64,000 nt of DNA from Collinsella aerofaciens (GCF_015548375.1 NZ_JADMWW010000004.1:62001-126000), one strand, 5' to 3'; positions 42,534 through 50,912 are shown, counted from the first letter of the stretch. The notes: a model not told the origin generated them from the letters alone. Numbers and translations: made by a program.

Positions 42534-43613
42534 ATGGCAAACAAGCTCTCCGTCGCATTCATTGGCACCGGAATCATGGGTGCCCCCATCGCCGGCCACA
42601 TCCTGGATGCCGGCTATCCCGTCACGGTCAACAACCGCACCAAGTCCAAGGCTGCAGCGCTCGTTGAGCGCGGTGCCGTCTGGGCCGATACGCCGGCAGA
42701 TGCCGCGGCGAACGCCGACGTCGTCTTTACCATGGTGGGCTATCCCTCCGAGGTCGAGGAGCTCTACCTGGCGGGCGACGGCCTGCTCGCGTGCACTAAG
42801 CCCGGCGCGGTCCTGATCGACCTCACCACGAGCTCGCCCGAGCTGGCGCGCGACATTGCCGAGGCCGCCCAGGTTTCCGGCCGCATGGCGTTTGACTGCC
42901 CCGTCACCGGCGGCGAGTCGGGTGCTATCGCCGGCACGCTTACGGCTATCGTGGGCGCTACCGAGAACGACATTGCCCCGGTCCGCGATATCCTTTCCAC
43001 CTTTGCGGCAACCATCTGCTGCTTCGACGGCGCCGGCAAGGGCCAGGCTGCCAAGCTCGCCAACCAGGTGTCGCTGGGCGCCTGCATGGTCGGCATGGCC
43101 GATGCGCTGGCGTTTGCCGAGCTGAGCGGCCTCGATCTGGAGAAGACCCGTCAGATGATTCTGGGCGGTACCGGCAAGTCCGGCGCCATGGAGAGTCTGG
43201 CGCCCAAGGCGCTCGACGGCGATTACAAGCCCGGCTTTATGGTCGAGCACTTCATCAAGGACCTGCGCTTGGCGCTCGCCTATGCCGACGACCGCGAGCT
43301 TGCGCTGCCCGGCGCCGACGTGGCCTTTACGCTCTACGACATGCTCGATGCCATCGGTGGCGCCAAGCTGGGCACCCAGGCCATCACGGTGCTCTACAAG
43401 GAGGAGGCCGACGCCATCGCCGCCGGTCTTGACTGGTCGCAGTATCGTCCCGAGGAGCATGGTGCTCACGAGGAAGGCTGCGGTTGCGGCGAACATGGCG
43501 ACGACCACGAGTGCGGTTGTGGCCACCACCATGGCGAGGACCACGAGTGCTGCGGCGGCCACGGCCATGACGACGGCCACGAGTGCTGCTGCGGCCACCA
43601 TCACGGGGAGTAG
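42534..43613 (+). CDS. 3-hydroxyisobutyrate dehydrogenase-family oxidoreductase with His/Cys-rich tail
   Basis: A 359-residue beta-hydroxyacid dehydrogenase. FIGTGIMGAPIAGHILDAGY is the dinucleotide fold, DCPVTGGESGAIAGTLT the substrate block and GAGKGQAAKLANQVSLG holds the catalytic Lys. It probably oxidises a 3-hydroxy acid or reduces a semialdehyde. The last 53 residues (about 307-359) are an added tail with 14 His and 9 Cys (pieces such as HECGCGHHHGEDHECC), a probable metal-binding region. It heads a tight operon with the next three genes (gaps of 5, 15 and 6 bases). Confidence 0.9.
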   Translation: MANKLSVAFIGTGIMGAPIAGHILDAGYPVTVNNRTKSKAAALVERGAVWADTPADAAANADVVFTMVGYPSEVEELYLAGDGLLACTKPGAVLIDLTTSSPELARDIAEAAQVSGRMAFDCPVTGGESGAIAGTLTAIVGATENDIAPVRDILSTFAATICCFDGAGKGQAAKLANQVSLGACMVGMADALAFAELSGLDLEKTRQMILGGTGKSGAMESLAPKALDGDYKPGFMVEHFIKDLRLALAYADDRELALPGADVAFTLYDMLDAIGGAKLGTQAITVLYKEEADAIAAGLDWSQYRPEEHGAHEEGCGCGEHGDDHECGCGHHHGEDHECCGGHGHDDGHECCCGHHHGE

Positions 43614-43618
43614 CGCCC

Positions 43619-44047
43619 ATGAGCTGGACGTTCGTGGTGCTTGCGCTGGTGCTCTTTCTCTTTGCGATCTACATCGGCTTTTTGTGCGGCCAGTGGGCGT
43701 GCGAAAAGCGCGTCATCACCAAGCGTGACTACTGGATTGCCAACTTTGCGGGAGCGGCGGCAGTCATCCTGCTGACCTGGGTGTTCTCGCTGTTCCCGCT
43801 AGTGCAGTTTGCGCCGATCGGCTGGCTCGGCGGCTTTATCGCCGGCCTTAAGATGAGCTTTGGCGAATCCGTCGGCCCGTGGCGCAAGCACGACGAGGTC
43901 TTTAACGTCAACAAGGCTCACCGCGCCGCCGCCGACGCGGGCGACGCCGAGGAGCGCCGCCGCGCGCGTCGCAATGGCGCGGCCGACCGACAGCTCATCT
44001 CGGTCACCGATGACAGCAAAGGTGCTGGCAAGCACGCTAAGAAATAG
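43619..44047 (+). CDS. Small two-helix membrane protein
   Basis: A 142-residue protein with two membrane segments (about 5-25 and 40-80, WTFVVLALVLFLFAIYIGFL and AAAVILLTWVFSLFPL). The last 50 residues are basic and Ala-rich (EERRRARRNGAADRQ). No family was recognised. ATG 43619 follows GGGGAG inside the end of the dehydrogenase gene. The tight spacing suggests a shared task with its operon partners. Confidence 0.8.
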   Translation: MSWTFVVLALVLFLFAIYIGFLCGQWACEKRVITKRDYWIANFAGAAAVILLTWVFSLFPLVQFAPIGWLGGFIAGLKMSFGESVGPWRKHDEVFNVNKAHRAAADAGDAEERRRARRNGAADRQLISVTDDSKGAGKHAKK

Positions 44048-44062
44048 TAAAAAGAGGTAACT

Positions 44063-44761
44063 ATGGCAGAAAACAAAGACGAACAGCTCACCGACGAGGA
44101 GCTGGCACAGCTCCAGCTGGCAGAGGAGAACGAGAACGCCGTCGACCGCCTGGTCAAGGAGCTCGGCTGCCCCACGCGCCGTATCCGCCAGTTTGCCGCC
44201 CGCGTGCTGCACCTGCTTGCCGAGCGCGATCCGCAGCGCGTCGTGCCCTGTGTGCCCGCGCTGATCGAGGCGCTCGATCGCCCCGAGGCTCAGACCCGCT
44301 GGGAGGCCCTCGATGCCCTGACGGCGCTTGCCACCACCTGTCCCGAGCAGCTGGGCGATGCCTTTGAGGGCGCCGAGACCGCACTGTTCGACGAGATTTC
44401 CTCCACGCTGCGCTATGCCGCCTTCCGCCTGCTGTGCGTGTGGGGCGCCACGAGCGTCGAGCGTTCGCGCGAGGCTTGGCCCATCCTGGACGAGGCCATT
44501 CAGTGCTACCACGGCGACCTCGAGTATCGCGACATGCTCGGTTGCCTGTACGAGTTTGGCCAGGGCGAGATCGACGCCGAGGTCGCCGAGAAGCTTGCGC
44601 TGCGCCTTAAGTTCGACGCCGAGAACGGCAAGGGCAGCTATCTCAAGGCCCGTTCGAGCGAGATTTGCGAAATGCTTGTTAAACGCTTTGACCTTGATCT
44701 CTCCAAAAAGAAGAAGCGTGCTAGCGTTAAAAAATCTGACGCCGCCGAAGACGAGGAGTAA
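44063..44761 (+). CDS. HEAT/ARM-like repeat protein
   Basis: A 232-residue, almost all-helical protein. Repeats such as RIRQFAARVLHLLAERDPQR, VPALIEALDRPEAQTRWEAL and LRYAAFRLLCVWGATSVERS fit HEAT-type repeats, which form binding surfaces. The C-terminus is Lys-rich (KKKKRASVKKS) then acidic. Its partner is unknown. ATG 44063 follows AAAGAGG. Confidence 0.78.
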   Translation: MAENKDEQLTDEELAQLQLAEENENAVDRLVKELGCPTRRIRQFAARVLHLLAERDPQRVVPCVPALIEALDRPEAQTRWEALDALTALATTCPEQLGDAFEGAETALFDEISSTLRYAAFRLLCVWGATSVERSREAWPILDEAIQCYHGDLEYRDMLGCLYEFGQGEIDAEVAEKLALRLKFDAENGKGSYLKARSSEICEMLVKRFDLDLSKKKKRASVKKSDAAEDEE

Positions 44762-44767
44762 CAGATT

Positions 44768-45853
44768 ATGGCGCACGATGTAGTCCTGATTCCCGGTGAC
44801 GGTATCGGTCCCGAGATTACGCAGGCCATGCGCCGCGTGGTCGAGGCCACCGGTGTCCAGATCAATTGGAATGTCCAGGAGGCCGGTGCCGGCGTCATGG
44901 ACGAGTTTGACACGCCGCTGCCCCAGCACGTGCTCGATGCGGTCGCCGAGACCAAGGTTGCCATCAAGGGTCCCATCACCACGCCGGTCGGCACGGGTTT
45001 CCGCAGCGTTAACGTTGCCCTTCGCAAGCACTTCGACCTGTATGCCTGTGTGCGCCCCTGCCTGTCGCAGCCGGGCGACGGCTCGCGCTTCCGCGATGTC
45101 GACCTGGTCATCGTGCGCGAGAACACCGAGGACCTCTACGCCGGCATCGAGTTCGATGAGGGCGCTGCCGAGGTCGAGGAGCTCTCGCAGCTTGTCGAGC
45201 GCTCGGGTCAGAAGACCTTCGCCGCCGATTCCGCCATCTCGATCAAGCCCATCTCCATCGCCAAGAGCCGCCGCATTGTGGAGTATGCCTTTGAGTATGC
45301 CCGCCGCTGCGGCCGCAAAAAGGTGACGGCCGTGCATAAGGCCAACATCATGAAGGCGACCGACGGCCTGTTCCTGCGCGTTGCGCGCGAGGTGGCCGCC
45401 AACTATCCCGATATCGAGTTCAACGACAAGATTGTCGACGCCACTTGCATGGGCCTGGTCCAGAACCCCAACGACTTCGATGTCCTGGTGCTGCCCAACC
45501 TGTACGGCGACATCGTGAGCGACCTGTGCGCCGGCCTGGTGGGTGGCTTAGGGATGGCCCCCGGCTCCAACATCGGTGCCGACTGCGCCATCTTCGAGGC
45601 AACGCACGGCTCCGCGCCCGATATCGCTGGCCAGGATATCGCCAACCCCACGGCCGAGATCCTTTCTGCTGCGATGATGCTCGATCACCTGGGCGAGAAC
45701 GACGCTGCTAATCGCATTCGCGCCGCCGTATCTGCCACGCTCGACGAGGGCGAGCAGGTTACCGGTGACGTGCGTCGTGCCCAGACCGGCTCCGTCGAGG
45801 GGGCCGTGGGCACGCAGGCCTTTGCCGATGCCGTTATCGCGCACCTGGCCTAA
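44768..45853 (+). CDS. NAD-dependent isocitrate/isopropylmalate dehydrogenase-family enzyme
   Basis: A 361-residue beta-decarboxylating dehydrogenase. [15 protein letters not shown] opens it; [20 protein letters not shown] and [15 protein letters not shown] contain the Ser-Asn and Glu-Asn-Thr residues typical of isocitrate rather than isopropylmalate enzymes. [19 protein letters not shown] supplies the Mg-binding aspartates and [20 protein letters not shown] the cofactor loop. Most likely NAD-isocitrate dehydrogenase making 2-oxoglutarate. It is last in its operon; a terminator follows at 45913. Confidence 0.9.
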   Translation: MAHDVVLIPGDGIGPEITQAMRRVVEATGVQINWNVQEAGAGVMDEFDTPLPQHVLDAVAETKVAIKGPITTPVGTGFRSVNVALRKHFDLYACVRPCLSQPGDGSRFRDVDLVIVRENTEDLYAGIEFDEGAAEVEELSQLVERSGQKTFAADSAISIKPISIAKSRRIVEYAFEYARRCGRKKVTAVHKANIMKATDGLFLRVAREVAANYPDIEFNDKIVDATCMGLVQNPNDFDVLVLPNLYGDIVSDLCAGLVGGLGMAPGSNIGADCAIFEATHGSAPDIAGQDIANPTAEILSAAMMLDHLGENDAANRIRAAVSATLDEGEQVTGDVRRAQTGSVEGAVGTQAFADAVIAHLA

Positions 45854-45912
45854 GGCATGCGTGCTGCAAACGCCTAAATAGTACTTAAGTGTTTGCGTAT
45901 AACCTGAGAATC

Positions 45913-45945
45913 AATACGCCCGGCGCTCTGTCGGGCGTATTCTAT
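45913..45945 (+). terminator. Rho-independent terminator of the dehydrogenase operon
   Basis: AATACGCCCG pairs with CGGGCGTATT, followed by CTATT. Confidence 0.82.
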
Positions 45946-45979
45946 TGAGGACTATGTTTCCTAACAAGGAGTAACCGAT

Positions 45980-47074
45980 ATGGGTCTGATTCAAAAGAAG
46001 GACGAGAAGGACGAGATCGACGGCATCCAGATCATCGAGCGCGGCGAAGGCCCCGACGGTGACGAGGATGAGAAGATCGATCTGGTCGCCGGTACGTCTG
46101 CCGAGCACATTGCCGCCGGTACGACGGCCGAAGAGGAGGACGCCCGACTGGAGGCTCAGATTGCCGCGGATGCCGCTGACGAGAATCTGATGCCCGAGGC
46201 CCAGGATGAGGACGACGATATCCTGGGTTCCGATGAAGACGATCGCGTATCCAAGCACAAGAAGACGATGATCGCCGCCTTTGTGGTTGCCGTCGTGATC
46301 GCTGCGGTGGTCGGCTTCTTTATCGGCAATGGCGGCTTTGGCGGCAAGGGTGTCGGCTCGGCGACCCTGACCGAGGACCAGCTCGATTCGACCGTGGCAA
46401 GCTATAGCTACAACGGCAAGAAGAGCGATATCACCGCGCGCGAGGCCATCGAGAGCCAGTACAGCCTCGATACCGTCAAGGATAGTGATGGCAACTACAC
46501 CGCTCCTTCTGCCGACGTCATCCTGTCCTACGTGCGCAACAAGATCCTGCTCGATGCCGCCGAGGACGAGGGCATTACCGTCTCTTCCAAGGAGATGAAG
46601 AAGTACGCCGAGGATTCCATCGGCACTTCTGACTACAAGACCATGGCCACGCAGTATGGCGTGTCCAAGGACCAGGCCAAGCAGATCGTCCGCCAGTCCG
46701 CGACGCTGCAGAAGCTCTACAAGAAGAAGGTGGGCGATAGCTCCGCAAGCATGCCGACCGCTCCGACCGAGCCTTCTGACGGCAACGAGGAGACCGCGAG
46801 CAAGGATTACGCCGACTACATCATCAACCTTGCGGGCGATGAGTGGGATAGCTCGAAGAGTACCTGGAAGGACGAGAACGGCACCTACGCTAAGGCCTTT
46901 GCCGACGATGCCTTTACGGCCGATAGCGCTACATATAAGCAGGCCATGACCGCCTACTACACTGCTTACCAGCAGTACTCTTCGCAGGCTTCGAGCGCCA
47001 GCTCCAAGTGGACCGAGTATGCTAACGGCCTCTACGCCAAGGCCAACATCAGCATCTACGGCCTGTTTGCGTAA
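45980..47074 (+). CDS. Membrane-anchored extracytoplasmic protein, SurA/PrsA-like helical domain
   Basis: A 364-residue protein. The first 90 residues are strongly acidic and cytoplasmic (EDEKIDLVAG, EDDDILGSDEDD). One membrane helix, TMIAAFVVAVVIAAVVGFFI, follows near 96-115. The outer part has VILSYVRNKILLDAAEDEGI and TVSSKEMKKYAEDSIGT, which recalls the helical chaperone domain of SurA/PrsA, but no PPIase domain is present. The end is Tyr/Ser-rich. The chaperone idea is tentative. ATG 45980 follows AAGGAG. Confidence 0.75.
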   Translation: MGLIQKKDEKDEIDGIQIIERGEGPDGDEDEKIDLVAGTSAEHIAAGTTAEEEDARLEAQIAADAADENLMPEAQDEDDDILGSDEDDRVSKHKKTMIAAFVVAVVIAAVVGFFIGNGGFGGKGVGSATLTEDQLDSTVASYSYNGKKSDITAREAIESQYSLDTVKDSDGNYTAPSADVILSYVRNKILLDAAEDEGITVSSKEMKKYAEDSIGTSDYKTMATQYGVSKDQAKQIVRQSATLQKLYKKKVGDSSASMPTAPTEPSDGNEETASKDYADYIINLAGDEWDSSKSTWKDENGTYAKAFADDAFTADSATYKQAMTAYYTAYQQYSSQASSASSKWTEYANGLYAKANISIYGLFA

Positions 47075-47116
47075 GGTTTGCCTGCACTACTGCGCGCTAG
47101 CCGATCTGCCTGATTT

Positions 47117-47153
47117 AGCCCGCTAGAACGGACAACGTTCTAGCGGGCTTTTT
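47117..47153 (+). terminator. Rho-independent terminator
   Basis: AGCCCGCTAGAACG pairs with CGTTCTAGCGGGCT, followed by TTTT. Confidence 0.9.
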
Positions 47154-47250
47154 GCTGCCGAAACCACTGGGGTAGGCCTCGCGCCCGCGCAAGCGCTCCA
47201 TCGCGCTTCCCTAATTCATCTGGGAAAACAACTGCAAACGATTGCAAGTA

Positions 47251-47282
47251 ACCGGTGAACGGTCGAAAACTACCGTTCACCG
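47251..47282. promoter_or_regulatory. Palindromic operator box 1
   Basis: CGGTGAACGGT and ACCGTTCACCG form a perfect 11-bp inverted repeat around CGAAAACT. ACCGGTGAACGGTCGA at 47251-47266 recurs with one change at 47469-47484. Confidence 0.6.
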
Positions 47283-47430
47283 ATAATCTCAAAACTGGTT
47301 CTAACTGGTATTAAGTCAAAAAGACCAATTCACATATCTTCACAATGACCTGCAATTTTTCTTCACGCTATTTTTAGCCGCCCTGCGTTGTTTAGACACA
47401 GGAAAAGATCCGATCTTTTGCCAAAACATT

Positions 47431-47444
47431 TCGAAACGGTTTCA
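47431..47444. promoter_or_regulatory. CRE/LacI-type palindrome
   Basis: TCGAAACGGTTTCA is close to the catabolite-response element pattern (TGAAAnCGnTTTCA). A LacI-family protein or CcpA-like factor could bind. Confidence 0.5.
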
Positions 47445-47466
47445 AAACCGCAGGTAGAAGTGTTAA

Positions 47467-47484
47467 CGACCGGTAAACGGTCGA
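47467..47484. promoter_or_regulatory. Palindromic operator box 2
   Basis: CGACCGGTAAACGGTCG is a palindrome and shares 15 of 16 bases with the start of box 1. Confidence 0.58.
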
Positions 47485-47550
47485 TTTATCACCGTGAGCG
47501 GTGCAAAAACGTTTTACCGTATGAATCAAGGAAAGCGACCTCTTCTGGGG

Positions 47551-47559
47551 TGATATAGT
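47551..47559 (+). promoter_or_regulatory. Probable extended -10 of the PTS operon
   Basis: TGATATAGT matches TGnTATAAT with one difference. No good -35 was seen. The GntR operator lies about 18 bases downstream. Confidence 0.45.
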
Positions 47560-47576
47560 GACAACAACACGTCACG

Positions 47577-47592
47577 TGGTTACTACCAGTTT
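47577..47592. promoter_or_regulatory. GntR (NagR/DasR-type) operator before the PTS operon
   Basis: TGGTTACTACCAG is shared exactly with the site at 51868-51883 before agaS. The DasR/NagR consensus is ACTGGTCTAGACCAGT. Confidence 0.6.
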
Positions 47593-47705
47593 AGAAACCA
47601 CTGGTCTTCAAAGAACGCTTTCTAAGAAGCTTTAAGGGCGAGCGCCCGCTGGCTTCCGAGAATCATCGGACTCAGATTGTACACACCTTCGGAAGGGAAA
47701 TTTGA

Positions 47706-48149
47706 ATGGTTGGCTTTATTCTTACCGGTCATGGACAGTTCGCACCCGGCCTTGCAAGCGCTATCGCTATGGTTGCCGGCGACCAGCCCGCTTTTACCGT
47801 CGTTCCTTTTGAGGGCGACCAGGCTGCTTCCTACGGTGAGGATCTCCGCGCCGCTATTACCGCCATGCGCGAGGAGTGCGATGGCGTGCTCGTCTTTACC
47901 GACCTGCTTGGTGGCACCCCGTTCAACCAGTCGATGATGATTGCCCAGGATGTCGACAATGTCGAGGTTCTGACCGGCACTAACCTTCCCATGGTTATTG
48001 AGCTTCTGTTCCTCCGCGGCAACGCCACGCTCGCCGAGCTTGGCGAGCAGGCCGTGACCGTTGGCCAGACGGGTATCACCGCCCAGACGGTCGCATCCGT
48101 TGCCGGCTCCGAGGAAGAGGATATCTTCGGCGACGAGGACGGCATCTAA
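47706..48149 (+). CDS. PTS mannose-family EIIA
   Basis: A 147-residue phosphocarrier. MVGFILTGHGQFAPGLASAI holds the phospho-His9, and VLVFTDLLGGTPFNQS is the conserved second loop. In the AgaF/ManX family it takes phosphate from HPr and gives it to IIB. The end is acidic. It is first in the operon IIA, YajC, IIB, IIC, IID. ATG 47706 follows GGAAGGG. Confidence 0.95.
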   Translation: MVGFILTGHGQFAPGLASAIAMVAGDQPAFTVVPFEGDQAASYGEDLRAAITAMREECDGVLVFTDLLGGTPFNQSMMIAQDVDNVEVLTGTNLPMVIELLFLRGNATLAELGEQAVTVGQTGITAQTVASVAGSEEEDIFGDEDGI

Positions 48150-48430
48150 TGGCCGATTTCGGAGCCAACGTCCTGAGCTCCTCGGTCGCCCTTTTAGGCC
48201 TGCTCGCCATCATGGGCTTGATTTACACCATCTGGTCGCAAATCAACATGAAGAAGAAGCAAAAGTACTTCAAGGAGCTGCACACCGAGCTCAAGCCGGG
48301 TCAGGAGGTTCTTTTCGCCGGCGGTATCTACGGAACCGTCAAAGGCATCGAAGGCGAGAAGGTCCAGATCAAAGTCCGATCCGGAGCCGTCGTAGATGTT
48401 TCGCGTTACGCGATTCAGGAGATCAAGTAA
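48149..48430 (+). CDS. yajC: YajC-like protein in the PTS operon
   Basis: A 93-residue protein with one N-terminal membrane helix (about 9-27) and a YajC-type tail: MKKKQKYFKELHTELKPGQE, VLFAGGIYGTVKGIEGEKVQ and IKVRSGAVVDVSRYAIQEI. YajC is normally a Sec accessory beside SecDF. Here it overlaps the IIA stop by one base and precedes IIB. YajC genes are known inside similar glycosaminoglycan-type PTS operons of streptococci, so the role may be PTS-related. Confidence 0.88.
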   Translation: MADFGANVLSSSVALLGLLAIMGLIYTIWSQINMKKKQKYFKELHTELKPGQEVLFAGGIYGTVKGIEGEKVQIKVRSGAVVDVSRYAIQEIK

Positions 48431-48466
48431 CTGTCGTCAGCAAATATCGAAAGGAAGCTGATCAAC

Positions 48467-48949
48467 ATGGCAGAACCCAACATTCTTCTTACCCGCATCG
48501 ATAACCGACTGGTTCATGGTCAGGTTGCAACCCAGTGGAACTCCACCCTGGGCTCCAACCTCATCCTCGTCGCCAACGACGACGTGGCGTCCAACACCAT
48601 GCGCCAGAACCTCATGAAGATGGCCGCTCCCGCCGGCGTCGCTACGCGTTTCTTCTCCCTGCAGAAGACCATCGACGTCATTGGCAAGGCGAGCCCGCGC
48701 CAGAAGATCTTCATCGTGGCCGAAACACCGGAAGACGTGCTTACGCTCGTCAAGGGCGGTGTGCCTATAAAGAAGGTAAACATCGGCAACATGCACATGT
48801 CGGAAGGAAAGCGCCAAGTCGCCACCTCCGTCGCAGTTAACGACGAGGATGTCGCTGCGTTTAAAGAGCTGCAGGAATTGGGGGTGGAGTTGGAGATCAG
48901 GCGCGTTCCGAGCACGCCTGTTGAGGACACGAGCAAGCTCTTCTCGTAA
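48467..48949 (+). CDS. PTS mannose-family EIIB
   Basis: A 160-residue phosphocarrier. LLTRIDNRLVHGQVATQW has the phospho-His17, intact here. The body (FFSLQKTIDVIGKASPRQKI, LVKGGVPIKKVNIGNMHMSE) is typical AgaV/ManL-type IIB. It phosphorylates the sugar bound by IIC/IID. A related but His-less copy lies at 58210-58692. ATG 48467 follows GAAAGGAAG. Confidence 0.95.
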   Translation: MAEPNILLTRIDNRLVHGQVATQWNSTLGSNLILVANDDVASNTMRQNLMKMAAPAGVATRFFSLQKTIDVIGKASPRQKIFIVAETPEDVLTLVKGGVPIKKVNIGNMHMSEGKRQVATSVAVNDEDVAAFKELQELGVELEIRRVPSTPVEDTSKLFS

Positions 48950-49039
48950 TCCTCGTGATCCACGTTGTCAGGAGTGAAACCCTGACGTTCTGTACGTGAT
49001 ATCCAAAGTGCGTACATACATTTTGAAAGGAGGAGCAAG

Positions 49040-49840
49040 ATGGAATACTCGATCATCCAGATCGCTCTGGTCTTCGTTGTTACGTTCATCGCGGCAATCG
49101 ACCAGTTTGACTTCCTCGAGTCTCTCTATCAGCCCATCGTCACCGGCGCCGTCATCGGTCTTATCCTTGGCGACCTCAACACCGGTCTTCTCGTGGGTGG
49201 TACCTATCAGCTCATGACGATCGGCAACATGCCGATTGGAGGCGCTCAGCCGCCTAACGCCGTCATCGGCGGCATCATGGCAGCCATTCTCGCTATCGCC
49301 ACGGGCCTCGAGCCCAACGCGGCAGTCGGCCTCGCCATTCCGTTCGCTCTGCTTGGCCAGCTTGGCGTTACCCTGGTCTTCACGCTTATGTCCCCGCTTA
49401 TGTCCACGGCCGATAACATGGCTCACAACGCGGACACCAAGGGCATCGAGCGCCTGAACTACTTCGCCATGGCTCTGCTCGGCCTGATCTTCGCTGTCGT
49501 CGTCACCCTGTTCTTCATCGCTGGCGCTACCATCGGTCAGACCATCGCTTCTGCCATCCCGACTTGGCTGCAGACCGGTCTGTCCGCTGCAGGCGGCATG
49601 ATGCGCTTCGTCGGCTTCGCCGTCCTGCTCAAGGTTATGATGAGCCGCGATATGTGGGGCTTCTTCCTCATGGGCTTTGGCCTCGCGCTCATCACCGTTG
49701 CCAACGATTCGCTGGCAACCCCTGCTCTGCTCATCCTCGCTCTCATCGGCTTCGGCATCGCTTTCTGGGACTTCCAGCAGCAGACCGAGCTGAAGGGTGC
49801 AGCTGTTTCTGACGGAGGTGACTTCGAAGATGGCATCTAA
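49040..49840 (+). CDS. PTS mannose-family EIIC
   Basis: A 266-residue membrane protein with seven or more hydrophobic segments. It opens with SIIQIALVFVVTFIAAIDQF, the family start, and has TGLLVGGTYQLMTIGNMPIG, GGAQPPNAVIGGIMAAI. With IID it forms the sugar channel. ATG 49040 follows GAAAGGAGG. Its end overlaps the IID start by 11 bases. Confidence 0.95.
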   Translation: MEYSIIQIALVFVVTFIAAIDQFDFLESLYQPIVTGAVIGLILGDLNTGLLVGGTYQLMTIGNMPIGGAQPPNAVIGGIMAAILAIATGLEPNAAVGLAIPFALLGQLGVTLVFTLMSPLMSTADNMAHNADTKGIERLNYFAMALLGLIFAVVVTLFFIAGATIGQTIASAIPTWLQTGLSAAGGMMRFVGFAVLLKVMMSRDMWGFFLMGFGLALITVANDSLATPALLILALIGFGIAFWDFQQQTELKGAAVSDGGDFEDGI

Positions 49841-50912
49841 TGAGTATGTGATCCCGGAGCACTACGAGGATCTCACTCCTGCTCCGCAGCTCGACCAGAA
49901 GACCCTCAACAAGATGGCTTGGCGCTCCTGCTTCCTGCAGGCATCGTTCAACTACGAGCGCATGCAGGCCGCTGGCTGGCTTTACTCCATCATCCCCGGT
50001 CTGGAGAAGATCCACACCAACAAGAACGACCTCGCGGCTTCCATGAGCCACAACCTGGAGTTCTTCAACACCCACCCGTTCCTCGTCACCTTTGTTATGG
50101 GCATCGTGCTTTCGCTCGAGCAGAACAAGGTTGACATCCCCACGATCCGCGCCGTCCGCGTCGCCGCAATGGGCCCGCTCGGTGGTATCGGTGACGCCCT
50201 GTTCTGGCTGACGCTCGTGCCTATCACGGCCGGCATCACCTCCAACATGGCCATCAACGGCAACGCCGCTGCGCCGATCATCTTCCTGGTGATCTTCAAC
50301 GCCGTCCAGTTCGCTCTGCGTTTCTGGCTCATGAACTGGTCCTACAAGCTTGGCACCAGCGCTATTGACGCTCTGACCGCCAACATGCAGGCCTTCACGC
50401 GTGCCGCTTCCATCATGGGCGTCTTCGTCGTCGGTTGCCTGGTCGTCACCATGGGTGGCACCCAGATCAACCTCCAGATCCCCAACGGCACCACCCGTGG
50501 CCTTGCCCCTACTACCGTGATTGTCTCCGAGAAGGAGGCCGAGAACTTCACCGGTATGGAGGGCATCGATACCGAGACCGCTGAGGCCGGTACCATCGCC
50601 ATGACCGATGAGGACGGCAACGCCCTCACCGCCACCGATGCCGACGGCAACGAGGTCAAGTGCGGCGTCGCCGATCTGGGCAACGGCATGGAGTCCGTGA
50701 CCTACGCTACCGTCACCGAGGATCCGGTCAACTTCTCTGTTGCCGACACCCTCAACACCATCGTCCCGAAGCTCGTCCCGCTTATGCTTACGCTTCTGCT
50801 TTACTACATGTTCGCTAAGCACAGCTGGACCCCGACCAAGGGCATTCTCCTGCTCTTCGTCCTTGGCATCCTGGGCGCTGGCCCGCTTGGTCTCTGGCCG
50901 AGCATCTGGTAA
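49830..50912 (+). CDS. PTS mannose-family EIID with enlarged loop
   Basis: A 360-residue membrane-associated protein. MAWRSCFLQASFNYERMQAA and GPLGGIGDALFWLTLVPITA are family motifs. Residues about 210-303 hold an acidic, Thr/Asp-rich insertion (TDEDGNALTATDADGNE) before the last membrane segments; IID proteins are usually 270-300 residues. The insertion is probably outside the membrane. ATG 49830 follows GGAGGTGAC and lies inside the IIC gene end, so translation is coupled. A terminator follows at 50978. Confidence 0.93.
   Translation: MASNEYVIPEHYEDLTPAPQLDQKTLNKMAWRSCFLQASFNYERMQAAGWLYSIIPGLEKIHTNKNDLAASMSHNLEFFNTHPFLVTFVMGIVLSLEQNKVDIPTIRAVRVAAMGPLGGIGDALFWLTLVPITAGITSNMAINGNAAAPIIFLVIFNAVQFALRFWLMNWSYKLGTSAIDALTANMQAFTRAASIMGVFVVGCLVVTMGGTQINLQIPNGTTRGLAPTTVIVSEKEAENFTGMEGIDTETAEAGTIAMTDEDGNALTATDADGNEVKCGVADLGNGMESVTYATVTEDPVNFSVADTLNTIVPKLVPLMLTLLLYYMFAKHSWTPTKGILLLFVLGILGAGPLGLWPSIW

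Larger units (their letters stand above)
47075..47705. other. Large AT-rich control region of the amino-sugar PTS operon
   Basis: About 630 bases without a gene. It contains the terminator at 47117, two near-identical palindromic boxes (47251-47282 and 47467-47484), a CRE/LacI-like palindrome (47431-47444), an extended -10 (47551-47559) and a GntR operator (47577-47592). It is much richer in AT than the flanking genes. Confidence 0.7.

Noticed and set aside
47317-47334. A third GntR operator at AACTGGTTCTAACTGGTATT
   Set aside because: The two ACTGGT words are in direct, not inverted, order, so it is not a proper palindromic site.
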